DNA of 64,000 nt, from the NCBI GenBank assembly GCA_963920525.1, contig OY986438.1, positions 125,742,920-125,806,919 on the forward strand. The letters are read 5' to 3'. Within the stretch, counting starts at the first letter, position 1. The number at the start of each line of letters is the position of its first letter. This document shows positions 43,997 through 56,177 of the stretch, piece by piece. The notes beneath the pieces were generated by a model, which ran no database searches, was not told the origin of the DNA, and saw only the letters and a list, made by a program, of their open reading frames with translations. The position numbers and the translations under genes were made by a program. Source of the stretch: Dichetophora obliterata. Its lineage: Eukaryota > Arthropoda > Insecta > Diptera > Sciomyzidae.

Positions 43997-44341
43997 TTTT
44001 CGAGAAATGTTTATTTTTTTAAGTTTTGCGTTTGACTGAAGTTATGCCAACAGTAGTAAAAAAGTTGTAAGCAGGAATACCGGTTAAGGGACCACAATTT
44101 GCATTTTTTCTGTACTTGTCCGACTTTCAATGTGAGCTCGTTTTTATAGGTTTGTTTCGATTTAAATTTGATTCACCGTTATGTTCTAATTTTTTAATTA
44201 TGTTTCTGTTTAATTTTGTTCACCAAAAAATAAGGTTTTGGAAAAAATATATATTGCAATATTCTTCATACATTTTTATTTCTGAAATCAATGCGAAAGT
44301 GCTAAGAAATGGCTGCCCGACTTTCGTTGTAAGCCACTGTA

Positions 44342-45237
44342 CGTTTTTGTTTATATTTTTAAGCTTTTTTGATTACAGCAAGGAAACTGTAAAAACTGAG
44401 TTGTTTTGTGTTTGTAAAAAAGTCGAAATTTTGAAAGTTATCAGCTGCCATACATCAAATATATCTTACATTTTAATTAAGCCGGTCACTATAAAAACTG
44501 CATATCTTCTACATAAGCAAGACATTTTTATTTTTTTTTTTTTTATTTCGTTGTAACAAACTTCGGATGGTGCTTTCGTGAAGAACTTCTAGTCAATCTT
44601 TCTCAAAATTATTTTTTAAACACTTTTAAAAATTGATTTTTTAAAAATTTGTATCCCGCTTTTAGTGTTTACTTTTATGATAAGCCTAAAATCATATGTT
44701 CAAAATGCAAACAAAAATAGTAATGTTGTCAGACAGAAGAAATCTGAAACTTTATAAAACAAAATATATTTAAAACAAAATCTCTGCTATTATAGAAGAA
44801 AATAGAAGAACCGTGAACTAATTTTACTACTATTTTTGTGGTAATATTCAATGAACTTGTGATAATATTACTACTACTTTTGTACTAAAATTCATATAAA
44901 TTAGAGTAATATTATTACTACTTTGTTGCAATTATATAAGGCCCTGTTATGTAAATACTTGTTTGAAGATTTTCAAGTTTTTTTTTATTGAATTCTATTT
45001 ATATGGGAAATTGTTTCAAAAGAGAAAAAATCAGTTCTAAATTGCAGGTTATCTTTCATTAAAAAAATACATGAATACAGTCAAGAAAATTAATTTTTCT
45101 GTTTATACCTTTTCAGAGGGCCAAACAAATCAAGGAACATAAGTGATGATGACTAAAAATTGCAAAATGATGCTCAATTTTTATCCTGTTTGTTGCTTTT
45201 TTGTGCATATTTATTTTGAAAAATTTCATAACAGATA
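44342..45237. other. AT-rich, no recognised feature
   Basis: Several open frames on the plus strand near 44116-44556 read through low-complexity DNA and overlap the Tc1 terminus. Nothing else is seen. Confidence 0.35.
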
Positions 45238-46110
45238 CATAGTGATGTGCAAATAAATAGGGACACCTGTATTTTTATATTTAAAGCTGAATGAGTTATA
45301 AACAAGGTGACGCAGATATAGATTTAACTCCCTCGGGTGATGATTCTCCTTGATTTAGCGAGAAAAAATATGCAAGGATGAGGTTCACCCCCTCCTCCTT
45401 TGGGAGCTAGAGAGGAAAAACTTGAAAATATGTATCATTACATTTTATTCCATATTTAGTGTATCTCTTAGCCGATTTCTAAAATTTTTATTTTGTTGAG
45501 AAGTAAATCAAATTTACATTAAGTTGTTTATAAAACATTTTTCATAAAGTCCCAATTAATAAATTTATAAGCAACTAAATTCCAAAAAAATTTTGAACTC
45601 AACTTTGATAATAAATATCTCGAATATTGAATAAATTCTTTGAAAATTTTTATAATGTAATTTACTTTTAATGATAAAGTTTTCTATTGACTTGGTTTTT
45701 GATCTTGCCATATTACTTGAGTACTCAACGCAAATATAACTACTTTTTTATTTTAAACTACTACACGTAAAACAGTTAGCATTTAGTGCGGTGCGATTTG
45801 AAAACGGTTTTTGTATCATTGTTTTGAAGGTCATGTAGTCTCTTTTTCAAGATGTTTTTTTTTTACTTTGGAGAACGGTTAAGAGATACATAAAATATAG
45901 AGTAAGACGAAATGACACATATAATCAAGTTTTTCCTCTCTAGCTCCCAAAAGGGTGAGGGTTGAACCTCATCCTTGCATATTTGTACTCGCCTAATCAA
46001 GGAGAATCACCACCCGAGGGAGTTAAATCTTTATCTGAGGCACCTTGTATATAATTCATGCAGCTTTAAATATAAAAATACAGATGTCCCTATTTCTTTG
46101 CACATCACTG
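45238..46110. mobile_element. ~870 bp element with ~230 bp TIRs
   Basis: 45240-45480 and 45870-46110 are inverted repeats with blocks AGTGATGTGCAAA, AAATAGGGACA, TTTAACTCCCTCGGGTG, GATTCTCCTTGATT, ATATGCAAGGATGAGGTTCA and GGGAGCTAGAGAGGAAAAAC. The right end is CAGTGATG (complement) followed by TA. The left end has two extra bases before TA. Long TIRs of this size are seen in some Tc1-like elements such as Minos. No transposase between. Confidence 0.75.
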
Positions 46111-46375
46111 TAAGTAATCTTATGCTCAAAACACAACAATTTTTATTAGAAAAATATATTTTTAATACAGCATTTTTAAGTTTGGAATTCATATAAAAAA
46201 TAATAATTCATGCCTCAGGACATGATGATAAATTTTATAAAAAATTTATCCAATATATCCGCATTCGCGAAGTGAACATTTTATAAATTTCAAACGAGAA
46301 CTTCTTGTAACAATTGTTTTATTTATTTCAAAACTTTCACAGCACCACAACAACCCCCCCCCCCCTATATATTAA

Positions 46376-46510
46376 CCCCCTTATTCAATAGATTTCAACA
46401 TTTAAACAACTGATTTGATTAACATTTAATAATATTTAAACAACGATAAATGTTGTTTAAAGCCTGCTTAAAGTTAAGCAGCCGTTAAAATGGGTTTATG
46501 AATAAGGGGG
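46376..46510. mobile_element. 135 bp Harbinger-like MITE
   Basis: CCCCCTTATTCA at the left and TGAATAAGGGGG-like sequence at the right are flanked by TAA on both sides (46373-46375 and 46511-46513). A 3 bp TWA duplication is typical of PIF/Harbinger. It lies just after a 13-C run. Non-coding. Confidence 0.75.
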
Positions 46511-46591
46511 TAATATTATATATAGTAATATATATATTGATGAGTGAAACGTTCTACAGCAGCCATTCGAGAGAATTTCAAACTAATTGTC

Positions 46592-46668
46592 GGCCTTTGT
46601 AGTCTAGTGAAGAGTGCGCTAGACTATCAACTCAGAGGTCCCCAGTTCGAATTCGGGTTCGGACATGG
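46592..46668 (+). repeat. tRNA-like sequence, probably pseudo
   Basis: GTAGTCTAGTGAAGAG (box A-like) and CCAGTTCGAATTCGGG (good box B) are spaced as in a tRNA. The T stem has one mismatch and the acceptor stem pairs only partly (GTCGGCC with TTCGGAC), so I do not call a functional tRNA. Confidence 0.4.
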
Positions 46669-46669
46669 T

Positions 46670-49600
46670 TCTTTTCGCTTTCTTTGTTTTTTACTACATT
46701 TAAGAATTATTGAAATAAAAATGCACAGCTAAATTGTGGAAACTGTGAAATTAAGGTACAGGAACAACTGAGGGCTGGAAATACTTGCCGAGGTTAAGGC
46801 ATAACACTAGCCTCGGTTATAAGCAATTCAAATTGTCTTTCACGTTTTTTCCGCCTAATCGATAATTCACTTATGGTTCCAATCAATTCTTCTAATAGTT
46901 AGTCCAGTTTTAATAAAAGTAGTTTCATTTGATTTTTTTCAGATGATATGAATTGCACGTATAAATATTTATTTCGTATCGCTTGAATTATTTCAAATAG
47001 CAGCCACTACAGTGAAATACGTAATTTTTTTTTTAAATAGCCATTTAAAGTATGAGGATAAATTATATGTTTATGTTTGCTCTTGTTACCGACACGATGT
47101 CGCATCACACTTAATTGACTACGATGGAACTTAGGCTACCATAAGTTAAGCATTACAAGAGAATTAATTTACTGTTATGTTCACTCCCGCTGGCAATGAA
47201 AAGATTTCAGTTGTGAATTTTCTGCATAAATTAGAATAGATGTTTTTCGAGAGAGGGCAAAAAATAAAATCAGAGCAAACAAAAATAATATCTTACATTG
47301 AATCATACTAAAGTTAAAGAAACTTCCAAATACATAATATTATGGTAATTAGAATGAAGCACAGCTTATTATGCAAATCGTTAATAAATGACGACGCCGA
47401 TTCTTTATGACAAAATAAAAGAAGTTATGAATTACAAATGTACGGTTATTTTGTAAGGGGGAGAAATACGAGAAATTGCAAATTAATGCAAATGCAGGGG
47501 AATAATGTCTAAGGCAAATAAAACAACAACAACACCAAAGCTCTACAGCGCTATTCTATGCGAATCTCATTAAAATGATTATCATAATAATAAAAGCAAC
47601 TATAATGGTAGCAGAAATTACAACAACGATGACGCCATTCATGTGCAAAAAAAAGCAGAACAAAAACCGAAACCGATAGAAAAAAGTTTGACAGTTATTG
47701 TTGTCAAATGTTTATTTATTGAATTTGCGAATTCTAATGTTACAGTTACATGTGAGTATGTGTGCTTTTGTGTGCTTTCCCAATGCATACATACTTAGTT
47801 TATTTATGCGAATTAATTTTATGATCTTTCTAGTTCATAAAATTTGTTTTTAATGCCAACCAAATGTCAAAGTTTTCGCACACCATCACAAATCATTCAT
47901 GTGTAGTCGCCGTGGAGCAAAGCAAATGAGATCTATAGAATGCACACACACACTCACACAGTCACGCACTTGTCACAATCACTAAAGAATGTATCACAGC
48001 AAATTGCCTATTGAGACGTAACAAATTGTTTGTCATAAAAATAGCTGTTGAACTACATATAAAATATAAAAAAAGCACACAAATTACATACATATGTATT
48101 ACAAGTACCTTTATTTGCTTTTTTTGCGTTGAATGCGTTTCGATTCCTCTTTTTTTTCTTGTTTTTATTTTCTCATGTTTCTTGTCGGTGTCTTTCTAAT
48201 AGTGCACCATGTTATTTTAAGGGGTTGACGTCGCTTAACTCGCCGTATATTAATTTATTTGTTTTAGCTTGAATTTGCACACTTCATTTGTTATGCGATT
48301 CGCCGCAAATCAACCGTTGCACGCGCTGCACACTGGTCGTTAATAATTTTTTGTAGAGTTAAAAAAACATTGTTAAATTTTCTTTACAGAGGAGGGCAGA
48401 CAAAACAATTTTGGCATATAGTAGTTATCCACTCTTATTTTTTTAAGGGTGACTCAAAAGAGATTGATTGATTTCGGAAATCAAAATAGTACTATCAGAA
48501 TTTTTGGGAGAGTTCAGTTAAACAGAGTCACCATCCATCTTATACAGACACGATTAAATGAGCTTGCAATTTATATTCAGACTCTACTTTGTATATTGAA
48601 TAACAGCAAGGAATTGAATAATACGTCATAACATGATGTAATAGTGTAAATAAAAATGGCACAAAACCTAGCAGGCAAACTTGAATCTTCAAACTTACCC
48701 TTAATCCTCCCTGTGTCCACTTTATATTTGCATGACCCACTATGACGATTTCATCCAAGCTATTTTTCACCTCTTTAAGGACATCTTTTAACCCTAAATT
48801 TGTTTTTGGAGTTTAGTTTTAGGTTTTAATGCAAGAATAAAAAGGTTTTATTCAATAATATTTGTACAATTTTGCGCCATTAATTTTGGAATAGTCAAAC
48901 ACGACCATATTTTTAATTTTAATAAAAAATTCATATCTCTGGCCCTAACTAATATTAAGAACACTGTTTCAGGAAATCTTACTATGGATTTATAGGTCTT
49001 TCACAAAAACCTGCTAATATTTGGCTTTTTTCCAAAAACTGTAATTATTTCGACCATTGAAAAATTACCTTTTTTTGTGTAAAAATTTGAAGCTCAATTA
49101 CTTATAGAAAAGCATTGCATTAAGAGCATCTAACGACACTAACATGTTTTACGAATCATGTGCCGGCTATTTATAAAAAATAAAAAAAAATTTCAAAAAT
49201 ATTTTTACAGTTTGTAGCATTAATATAACATATAGCCGAGCATTTAAATGTTAACAAACACATTTTTTTTAGTACTCTATTAAAAAATGCATATATTTTA
49301 ATTAAATGAAGCATGCTTTAGCATATCTCAGTTGTTTATATAAGAAAATTGGCCTAAAAACTAAAAATATGTCTTTCTTGCGAAAGCCACTTTAATGGTT
49401 TTTTTTTTCTTTAGCTTTTTTTGTTTAAACATTTATGTTATAGTTGCACTAATATTATGAAATTTTTCTACCGACAACAAATAATACTAAATAAATTAGA
49501 AGAGATCAAATAAAGCTCGATTAACGGTAAATTTCTAATTTGCTTTTATTGCTATTCTAATGTCGCGTTCTTGTACCTGAAACATCATTTGTTATAAGTA

Positions 49601-50128
49601 CAAATGTATAAGTACAGTGTCTGTACAAATGTATAAAAACAGTGGTGGTATCATCTTTATAAAAAAGTTACTGCGTAAAAAATCACAACTAACATTTCAT
49701 TTTTATTTTAATATGTTATAATAACTTTTTATAAAACAAATTTTCTTGTTATTTTAAAATGCATTATATATGTGTCCATAATATAAATATAAATAAAAAC
49801 ATATATACAATGTGTATTATACATAAATATAAATATATATATTTATGCAGATGGGTAAAACATTTGCCAAATGTGAAGGAAGCATCAGTACAGCACTTAA
49901 AAAAAGTTAAAACAGATCCCGCAAAGTTTGAAGAAAATGGATAAATCAGCCGAGAGGATTCGGCATTCGATCTCCTGTTACGACCATTTGAAAGAAAAGT
50001 AGCTCTAACGGCATATTCATTAAAAAAACTATTAAGGAATTCTCATTGACTGAACCGATTAAAAATACCCACACAGCCGCCATTTTATTAAATTCGAAGA
50101 TTTCAATGTTGCATTATTTTGATGACGA
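46670..50128. other. 3.4 kb without recognised transposon or gene
   Basis: AT-rich with (CA)n near 47943-47957 and a GCACGCGCTGCACACTGG patch near 48318. A short frame at 49840-49944 follows a plausible 3' splice site (TTTATGCAG). No TIRs or LTRs are evident. Together with 26.7-30.1 kb this is the best candidate for host noncoding DNA. Confidence 0.35.
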
Positions 50129-50129
50129 A

Positions 50130-50810
50130 ACTTTTATAGGACGTGGTTTTTATCTAAATATTTAAAATTTTAAACTAAAGGTGCATACTAATTATCGACG
50201 CTTGCTTGTCAAGGAGGTAGAAGGGATTTTAGGTTTTTTTTTTACCAAATTCCAAACATCGAGTGCATAATTCAGATTAAAACTTGATTTGAAACATTTG
50301 AAGCAATTGTTCTCATTTTTGCAGAATTTAAGGAGATTCTACTGATAACATAAAGTAATTTTGCATTGGAGGTAGGAGTGTTTTTTATTTGATTTTTCAA
50401 ATTTAATACTCCAAGCGTATAGGTTCAAGGTTTAGGCTTATGCGCAAAGTTTAAAGTCACTAGAATAATTTTTGTGGAATTTAAAGAGATTTTACCATTT
50501 TGCCAAGTCACTTTGTATAGGAGATAAGCTTGGTTTTTCATCCGATTTGTCTAATTTTTTAACTTGATCTATATTTTCGATTAAAAGCATTATATTTTGA
50601 ATTTCGCTACGATAGCTATCAATTTACGGTTGCTATCGTAACAGACAGACAGACGGACAGGTGGACATGACGAAATCGACTCAGGAGGGCATTCTGATCA
50701 AGAATATATATGCTTTTCTAAACCTGCAACGCCTCCTTATCGACGTTACAAACGGAGTGACAAAGTAAGTCTGGTCTTTACGCTGTACGCGTGGGGGTAT
50801 AATAATATAT
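50130..50810 (+). repeat. Dispersed repeat: degenerate 150 bp units plus CAGACGGA end
   Basis: Units with GGAATTTAAAGAGATTTTACC and CAAGTCACTTTGTATAGGAG resemble the array at 38.2 kb. They are followed by GACAGACAGACGGACAGG, GACATGACGAAATCGACTCA, GATCAAGAATATATATGC, ATCGACGTTACAAACGGAGT and GCGTGGGGGTATAAT. This joins the array (38.2 kb) and the CAGACGGA end (6.2 kb) into one family. Confidence 0.7.
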
Positions 50811-51131
50811 CATATTTTTCTCACTAGCCTCATATGAAGTCTTATTTTTTTAATTATTAATATTACTAAAATAAAACTTACAAATAATAAATACAATGTT
50901 GTTGGTAGTTAATGCAATCTTGAGTTGAAATTACTTGTACTAATCCTTATAACAAAAGTTATGTTCATATATGTCGCGTGATAAATGTCACGTGCCAAAT
51001 TATACTAATGCTTGAAACAAAACAACCAATGCACATATTTTAAGACGACAACTTTCACTAGGAAGCCATATTAAACCATTTTATTTTAAAATTAGTCGTA
51101 TTAAATTTTTTTGTGGCGTTTTGTAGATTAG

Positions 51132-51308
51132 AATAGAAAAACAGCTCCGATTGACTCAATAAAAAAAGTTAGTTTTAAGCTTGGAGTTGCTTCATCGTTT
51201 TATAATGAAGTCTTCAATGCATCTCTTTGGCCGGCTGATGTGAAAGTTAGCTCTTTTGAAATTTTCGAAGAGCAAGGTCTCATCAGCCAAAGTTATAAAA
51301 AGAGATAA
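51132..51308 (+). pseudogene. LINE ORF1 C-terminal tail
   Basis: A 58-codon frame ends FEEQGLISQSYKKR and TAA at 51306. It contains SFKLGVASSFYNEVFNASLW and PADVKV, which looks like the end of an ORF1 protein: a short hydrophobic domain followed by LWP-GV-V-like residues. It overlaps the first ATG-like start of ORF2 (frame from 51256) by about 50 bases, as in other LINEs with overlapping ORFs. The upstream part, including zinc knuckles, is missing. Confidence 0.6.
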
Positions 51309-52350
51309 CAAAAATCTTAATATATTCTACCAAAATGTTTCTGGTATGAGAACAAAAACTAGTCCCATATTTATAGCTACTGCACAGTTGGATAATGATG
51401 TATATGTTATTACTGAGACGTGGCTGAACTCAGACTTTTCTGATGAAGAGTTTTTCGATCCGAATCTCTTCCGTGTTTTTAGGAAAGATCGGGATTTTGA
51501 GAAGACTGGTTGTAGACGTGGGGGAGGAGTCCTCATCGCTGTAAATTCTTTGATCTCTGCATCAATTTTTACTTTAAAAAATGCAGACTCTCTTCTGGAT
51601 CAACTTTGTGTTGCTGTGCATGGTTCATCTGAAATTGTATATGTATGTGTCTCTTATATTCCTACGAACAGTGATTTTGAGTTATATAAAGCATATATGG
51701 ATAACATAATTTATCTTACACAAGATGTGAATAGCAAATACCAATTATGCATCGTGGGAGATTTCAACTTAAACAAAATAATATGGTCGCAAGTATCTGA
51801 AGATTCGGTGGGATTAACGCCCTCAAATGTTAACACCATCCTTGATGTATTTGTTATTGACAGTTTTCTAGAAATGGATTTATTGCAGATAAATGGTTGT
51901 CTTAATAAGTTAAATAAAATTTTGGATTTAGTTTTTATAAGTAAGAATATTAATTTTAGTATAAATTAATCTCTTTTTCCTATATCTCCATCTACTTTAC
52001 ATCATACTCCATTACATATTGAACTCGAATTTTATAATTTTCTTCGTTATGAGACTATAACTAATAATCAAAATAATTTTAATGTTAACACTTGTAATTT
52101 TGAGCTTTTGAACAATTTATTTGTTGGCATAGATTGGTATAGTGAGATCTTTTCCCTTAATGCTAATGATGCATTTTTCTTGTTTAAATCAATTATTTTA
52201 AAAATTTGTTGTGAGCATATTCCTAAAAAATGCGTCAAAATATATAAACTGCCGTGGTATACTACGGGCTTAATGAAATTGAAAAATCTACGGAATAAAT
52301 TTTATAGAAAATGGGCTGCGGCTAACAATATTGATTTCTTCAATAAATAA
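51256..52350 (+). pseudogene. LINE ORF2 endonuclease and linker
   Basis: LNIFYQNVSGMRTKTSPIF (Asn motif), VYVITETWLNSDFSDEEFF (catalytic Glu), GGGVLIAVNS, VSYIPTNSDFELY and CIVGDFNLNKIIWS (Asp-x-Asn) are diagnostic of the LINE APE endonuclease. An in-frame TAA at 51967 interrupts it. The same frame then continues to 52350 with the linker (KLPWYTTGLMKLKNLRNKFY). It would nick target DNA. The first Met is uncertain because ORF1 overlaps here. One stop plus later shifts make it inactive. Confidence 0.88.
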
Positions 52351-52474
52351 AGACACTATATGAGGGAATTCAATTTTCTGAATAAATACCTTTATAGACA
52401 GTATATTCTGAACTTTGAAACGAACATAAAGCTATGTAAATTCAAAGAAGAGGTTTTCAAACTTTCCAACCAGC

Positions 52475-54024
52475 ATGTTTTTTAGAGATAAAGTTTCTAA
52501 TAGTGCGCTCGAAACAGCTCATCTTTTTGCAAATTTCTTTGAATCAAATTTTGAAACGTCTGATATATTTTCGAACTATATTGCTAATGATATGTCACCA
52601 TTAGTTGATTTAGGTTCATTGTATATATCTGAAGATGATGTTGAAGAGGGAATTTTGAACCTTAAAACTGCAGGCAGATCAGACTCGGATGGATTATCGG
52701 GTATATTGTTAAAAAATTGTTGTAAGCCCCTAGCAAAACCTCTTCAAATTATCTTCAATAAATCTCTATCTTCAGGAGTTTTTATTTCTGATTGGAAACT
52801 GTCATTTATTTCCCCAATTTATAAATCTGGAAACAAAAATAACGTCGAAAATTATAGACCAATATCCAAGCTAATGGCAGTTTCCAAACTTTTTGAATAT
52901 GTAGTGAAGAGCAAAATATTTTTTGCTGTTAAGTGTGTAATTTTGCCTTCACAACATGGTTTTGTATCTGGACGTTCAACTGTAACGAACCTTACTTTAT
53001 TTTCGGAATACTGCATTTCTGCTTTTAAAATGGGCTGTCAAGTAGACTCAATCTACACTGACTTTTCTAAAGCATTTGACAAAGTCTCATATGATATCTT
53101 AATTAGCAAATCTTGGTTTTCATTCTAATTTATTGCAATGGTTTAGGTCCTACCTGTGTGACAGAACATGCCATGTATGTATTGAAAATGAAATTTCCAG
53201 ACCGTTCGTAGCTACGTTCCTCATGGAAGCATATTGGGTCCGTTACTTTTTATTCTGTTTGTTAACGATATAACTTCAAAAGTAAAAAACTCTTAGTGTC
53301 TGTTATATGCTGATGATTTAAAAATTTTTCGTACAATTAATAATTTGTCTGATGCCTCATTACTACAAGCAAATCTAAACTCCATAAATGCTTGGTGTTC
53401 TAGAAACCATTTGTATCTTAATTATGAAGAATGTATGCATTCAACTTATGCTAAATCTGCATTTCCTTTAAAAACATCATACTATTTAGATAGCAATCCA
53501 TTGGAATGTGCTACAGAAATTAAATACCTTGGTGTAATATTTGACTCCAGATTCTCTTTTATCAGTCACCTCAATTATGTATTATTCCTAAAACATATTC
53601 GCTTCTTGCTGTAGTTCGTAGAAATGGTTCTAATTTTAATGACCCTCTTACTTTGAAAGTTCTTTATACTACTATTGTTAGTTCGAAGTTAGAATATGCT
53701 TCAATTATATGGAATCCTTTTTATGCTTCACACACTCTCCGCCTAGAACGAATACAAAAAGCTTTTACGCGCTTTGTTTTTAGAACAAATAATCCGGAAA
53801 TTCCAATTTCTTCTTATAGTGATCGTTGCAGTTTAATTAATTTAAAAACTCTACAGAATAGAAGAATAATTTTGTCTCTTCTTTTCTTGTATGATATTGT
53901 TGTTTTTACGGTTGACTGCCCTAAATTACTGGCATTAATTAATTTTAATGTTCCTTCCAGGTCCTTAAGACATTTTGATGTATTTTATCTAGGAACGTGC
54001 AGAACAAACTATGCCATTAATTGA
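52475..54024 (+). pseudogene. LINE ORF2 reverse transcriptase
   Basis: Frame 52475-53128 gives AGRSDSDGLSGILLKNC, FISPIYKSGNKNNVENYRPI, SQHGFVSGRST and DSIYTDFSKAFDKVSYDILI with the first catalytic Asp. After a shift near 53105 the palm continues (LLQWFRSYLCDRT) and YADDLKIFRTINN appears near 53307. Frame 53345-53614 has WCSRNHLYLNYEE and KYLGVIFDSRFSF. Frame 53653-54024 has SKLEYASIIWNPF and the thumb end. All RT blocks are there in order, over at least three frames. This is the copying enzyme of the element. Confidence 0.9.
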
Positions 54025-54238
54025 CTCACCAATGATTGGGGTTATGCTAGAGTTCAATAATTTTATGCTACATTGTAACTTTAATTTTGCAAATACCAAG
54101 AATTCTCTCAGATATTTGCTAAATAATTTTTATTAATATTGTTGTAAATATTTTAAGATTAAATATAATTATATCTCAAATCGTAGTCTGTAAGAACTAA
54201 TGTTCATTGACTGAAATAATAATAAAAAAATAATAAAA

Positions 54239-54316
54239 AAATATCGATGACATTACATCTATATAATATACGTTTGATGTTTTAGATATTAAACCCCAAT
54301 AATTTCATTAACATTT
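54239..54316 (+). repeat. Dispersed repeat shared with 36051-36127
   Basis: TATCGATGACATTAC, CTATATAATATACGTTT and TTTAGATATTAAA follow directly after the LINE tail. See 36051-36127. Confidence 0.65.
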
Positions 54317-55614
54317 ACAAAATTAATGTAAAATAATAATGTAAGGTAATAAAATTTACTGGTGGGAAATTATTTTTTTAGTTAACATTAGGTATTTAAT
54401 ATTTTTCAATTTAATAATTTTTTTATTAAAAAACCATTAAATTATGAAACGTATAAAACTGCGAAAAAGCTTCGCTTCTCTCATGTGTCCAGCGACGCAT
54501 CTGTTTTTAATTTTAGCGACTTTTCCTACTTACAACCAACAAATTTTCTTATATCCATTGAGGGAGGTTTTAGCCAAAAGTTGTTTAGATTAAGGCATAT
54601 TTTAAAAGATGTTTTCTATAAAAGTTTATTATATATACAAAAAATTTAATATTTTTTTTTATACAGAAAGATGGCGATGAATTTGGTGTGCTTAAAAAAG
54701 GTGAAAATCGGGTCACATCATAGCTCGGCTCTAGACCATCTGGAAAAAAATGTCACCATATTGTTGCGTGTAAACACAAGACAAACTTTCCAAAGACTCT
54801 CATTTTGGTAAAAGATGTGTAGAATTACATTACATGGAGATTAAAAAGACAACATTAAAATCAGTCGATTAGTTCGTCTGCATTAGTGTTGCCCGTTTAG
54901 AAAAAGTAAAACTTATTTTAAGAGCTAATTTGAAAGACAATTTGAATTGACGTTTTTAACGGTGTATCAACGAGCCCACCCAATTTGTCCAAGCAACCTA
55001 TCATCGTGGGAGGATCATCAATCCGTTGAAACTTCTAAATTTCAAGTTTGAGAGCAATTTTCTTAGAGTTTGACGTTTTAAATCTAATTTGTTTTTTTAA
55101 TTAATTTTGCAATTTATTCAATTTTATTATCAATGACACCAAAAACATAAATATATAAAAGCGTTGTTTGCTTTTCAAAAATTAAACTAAATTGAAAACA
55201 TAATATCGTAATTCTAATACGAGGTAAATAAGTCAAAATTATCTATTGTTTAGGAAGCAAGGAAAACTGTTTATTATTTGTATGAAGTTCATACGATAAT
55301 GTATTGTTTCAAACGTCATATCTCCCTTTTTTTCATACAAACATTGAAAACTAAAAGAGGACAAAGACGTTGTTTTGGCCAATCTACCTAAACCGCTAAT
55401 AAACGTTACTTAGCCCAATTTTGACTTACATCCTATTAGAATTAGGTCGACGATTTGTAATTGCAGTGTGTTTTTTTATGAAACACATACAATGTGGGAG
55501 CTTTCCATAAATATGTAAAATATGCAAATCTCCACAAAATGCGATGTGGTAACTGTGATTTCCATGCTTGTCCAATTCATACTTTTATCATATGTAAAAA
55601 ATGTGCCCAAACTT
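54317..55614. other. No recognised feature
   Basis: AT-rich with no terminal repeats or coherent frames. Confidence 0.35.
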
Positions 55615-55880
55615 ACAGCCCTATTCTGGCAAATTAACAAATTGTTAACCAGTATTTTGAATATTTCTATGTGTTTGTTGTTTTCAATACAAAATTTAAT
55701 GCTCAAAAACAAAATTTTTTAATATAATTTTCAATAACTGAAAAGTAGTTGACAATTTTTATCAATTTTTTTTTATTTTTGAGCTTCAAGTTTTGTTTTG
55801 AAATAAAAAAATTACAACAAACATATAAAATATTCAAAACACTGGTTAACAATTTGTTAATTTGCCAGAATAGGGCTGTC
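55615..55880. mobile_element. 266 bp fold-back MITE
   Basis: The first ~38 bases (ACAGCCCTATTCTGGCAAAT then TAACAAATTGTTAACCAGT) are inverted without a visible mismatch at 55843-55880. Pairing continues inward with scattered differences to about 100 bp per arm. TTAACAAATTGTTAA is itself palindromic. Target duplication unclear. Non-coding. Confidence 0.75.
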
Positions 55881-56177
55881 TACAGCTACACTATAGTTGG
55901 TGAATAACAATATAGTTTTTATTTATAACATTTTAAGAATTATTTTAATTTTATATTTATAGTGTTGCAAGCAAATCTAAAACATTCCTTTTTTTAAATA
56001 AATCATTTATTTTAACATTAATATAAACCGAAAAAATTTGGTTTTTAGTTTAATTAAACTTAAATCTTTAGTTGTATTGCTTAGTGCTAAATTGACACTA
56101 AACATCTTTTACGTTTTAAAAATTCAAATGCGTTTGAAGGTGAAATAAAATTTGATAGAATTAAAATAAGCATACTA

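Larger units (their letters stand above)
43000..44339 (-). mobile_element. Decayed Tc1-like transposon with IR/DR-type end
   Basis: The transposase relic on the minus strand (N-terminus near 43996, core 43000-43340) is followed outward by two copies of a CCGACTTTC motif: GTCCGACTTTCAATGTGAGC at 44118-44137 and GCCCGACTTTCGTTGTAAGC at 44315-44334. This is the inner/outer direct-repeat layout of IR/DR Tc1 elements. The outer end reads CAGTGGCTTACAACGAAAGT (complement), with TA at 44340-44341. The opposite end is not clear. Confidence 0.6.
51132..54238 (+). mobile_element. CR1/Daphne-like LINE, 5' truncated, defective
   Basis: The order on the plus strand is ORF1 tail, APE-type endonuclease, linker, RT, then a 3' UTR ending in an A-rich tail with AATAATAATAAA repeats (about 54214-54238). 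There is no RNase H. The RT block YADDLKIF with WCSRNHLYLN suits the CR1/Daphne side of the tree; the family is not certain. Stops and frameshifts interrupt ORF2 at several points. Confidence 0.88.

Noticed and set aside
46354..46366. 13-C run as a possible structural or regulatory signal
   Set aside because: A single homopolymer run beside a MITE; no partner G-run arrangement that would support a G-quadruplex beyond chance.
46592..46668. Functional tRNA gene
   Set aside because: Box A and B are present but the acceptor stem pairs poorly and the T stem has a mismatch; related SINE heads exist in the window. tRNAscan-SE would settle it.
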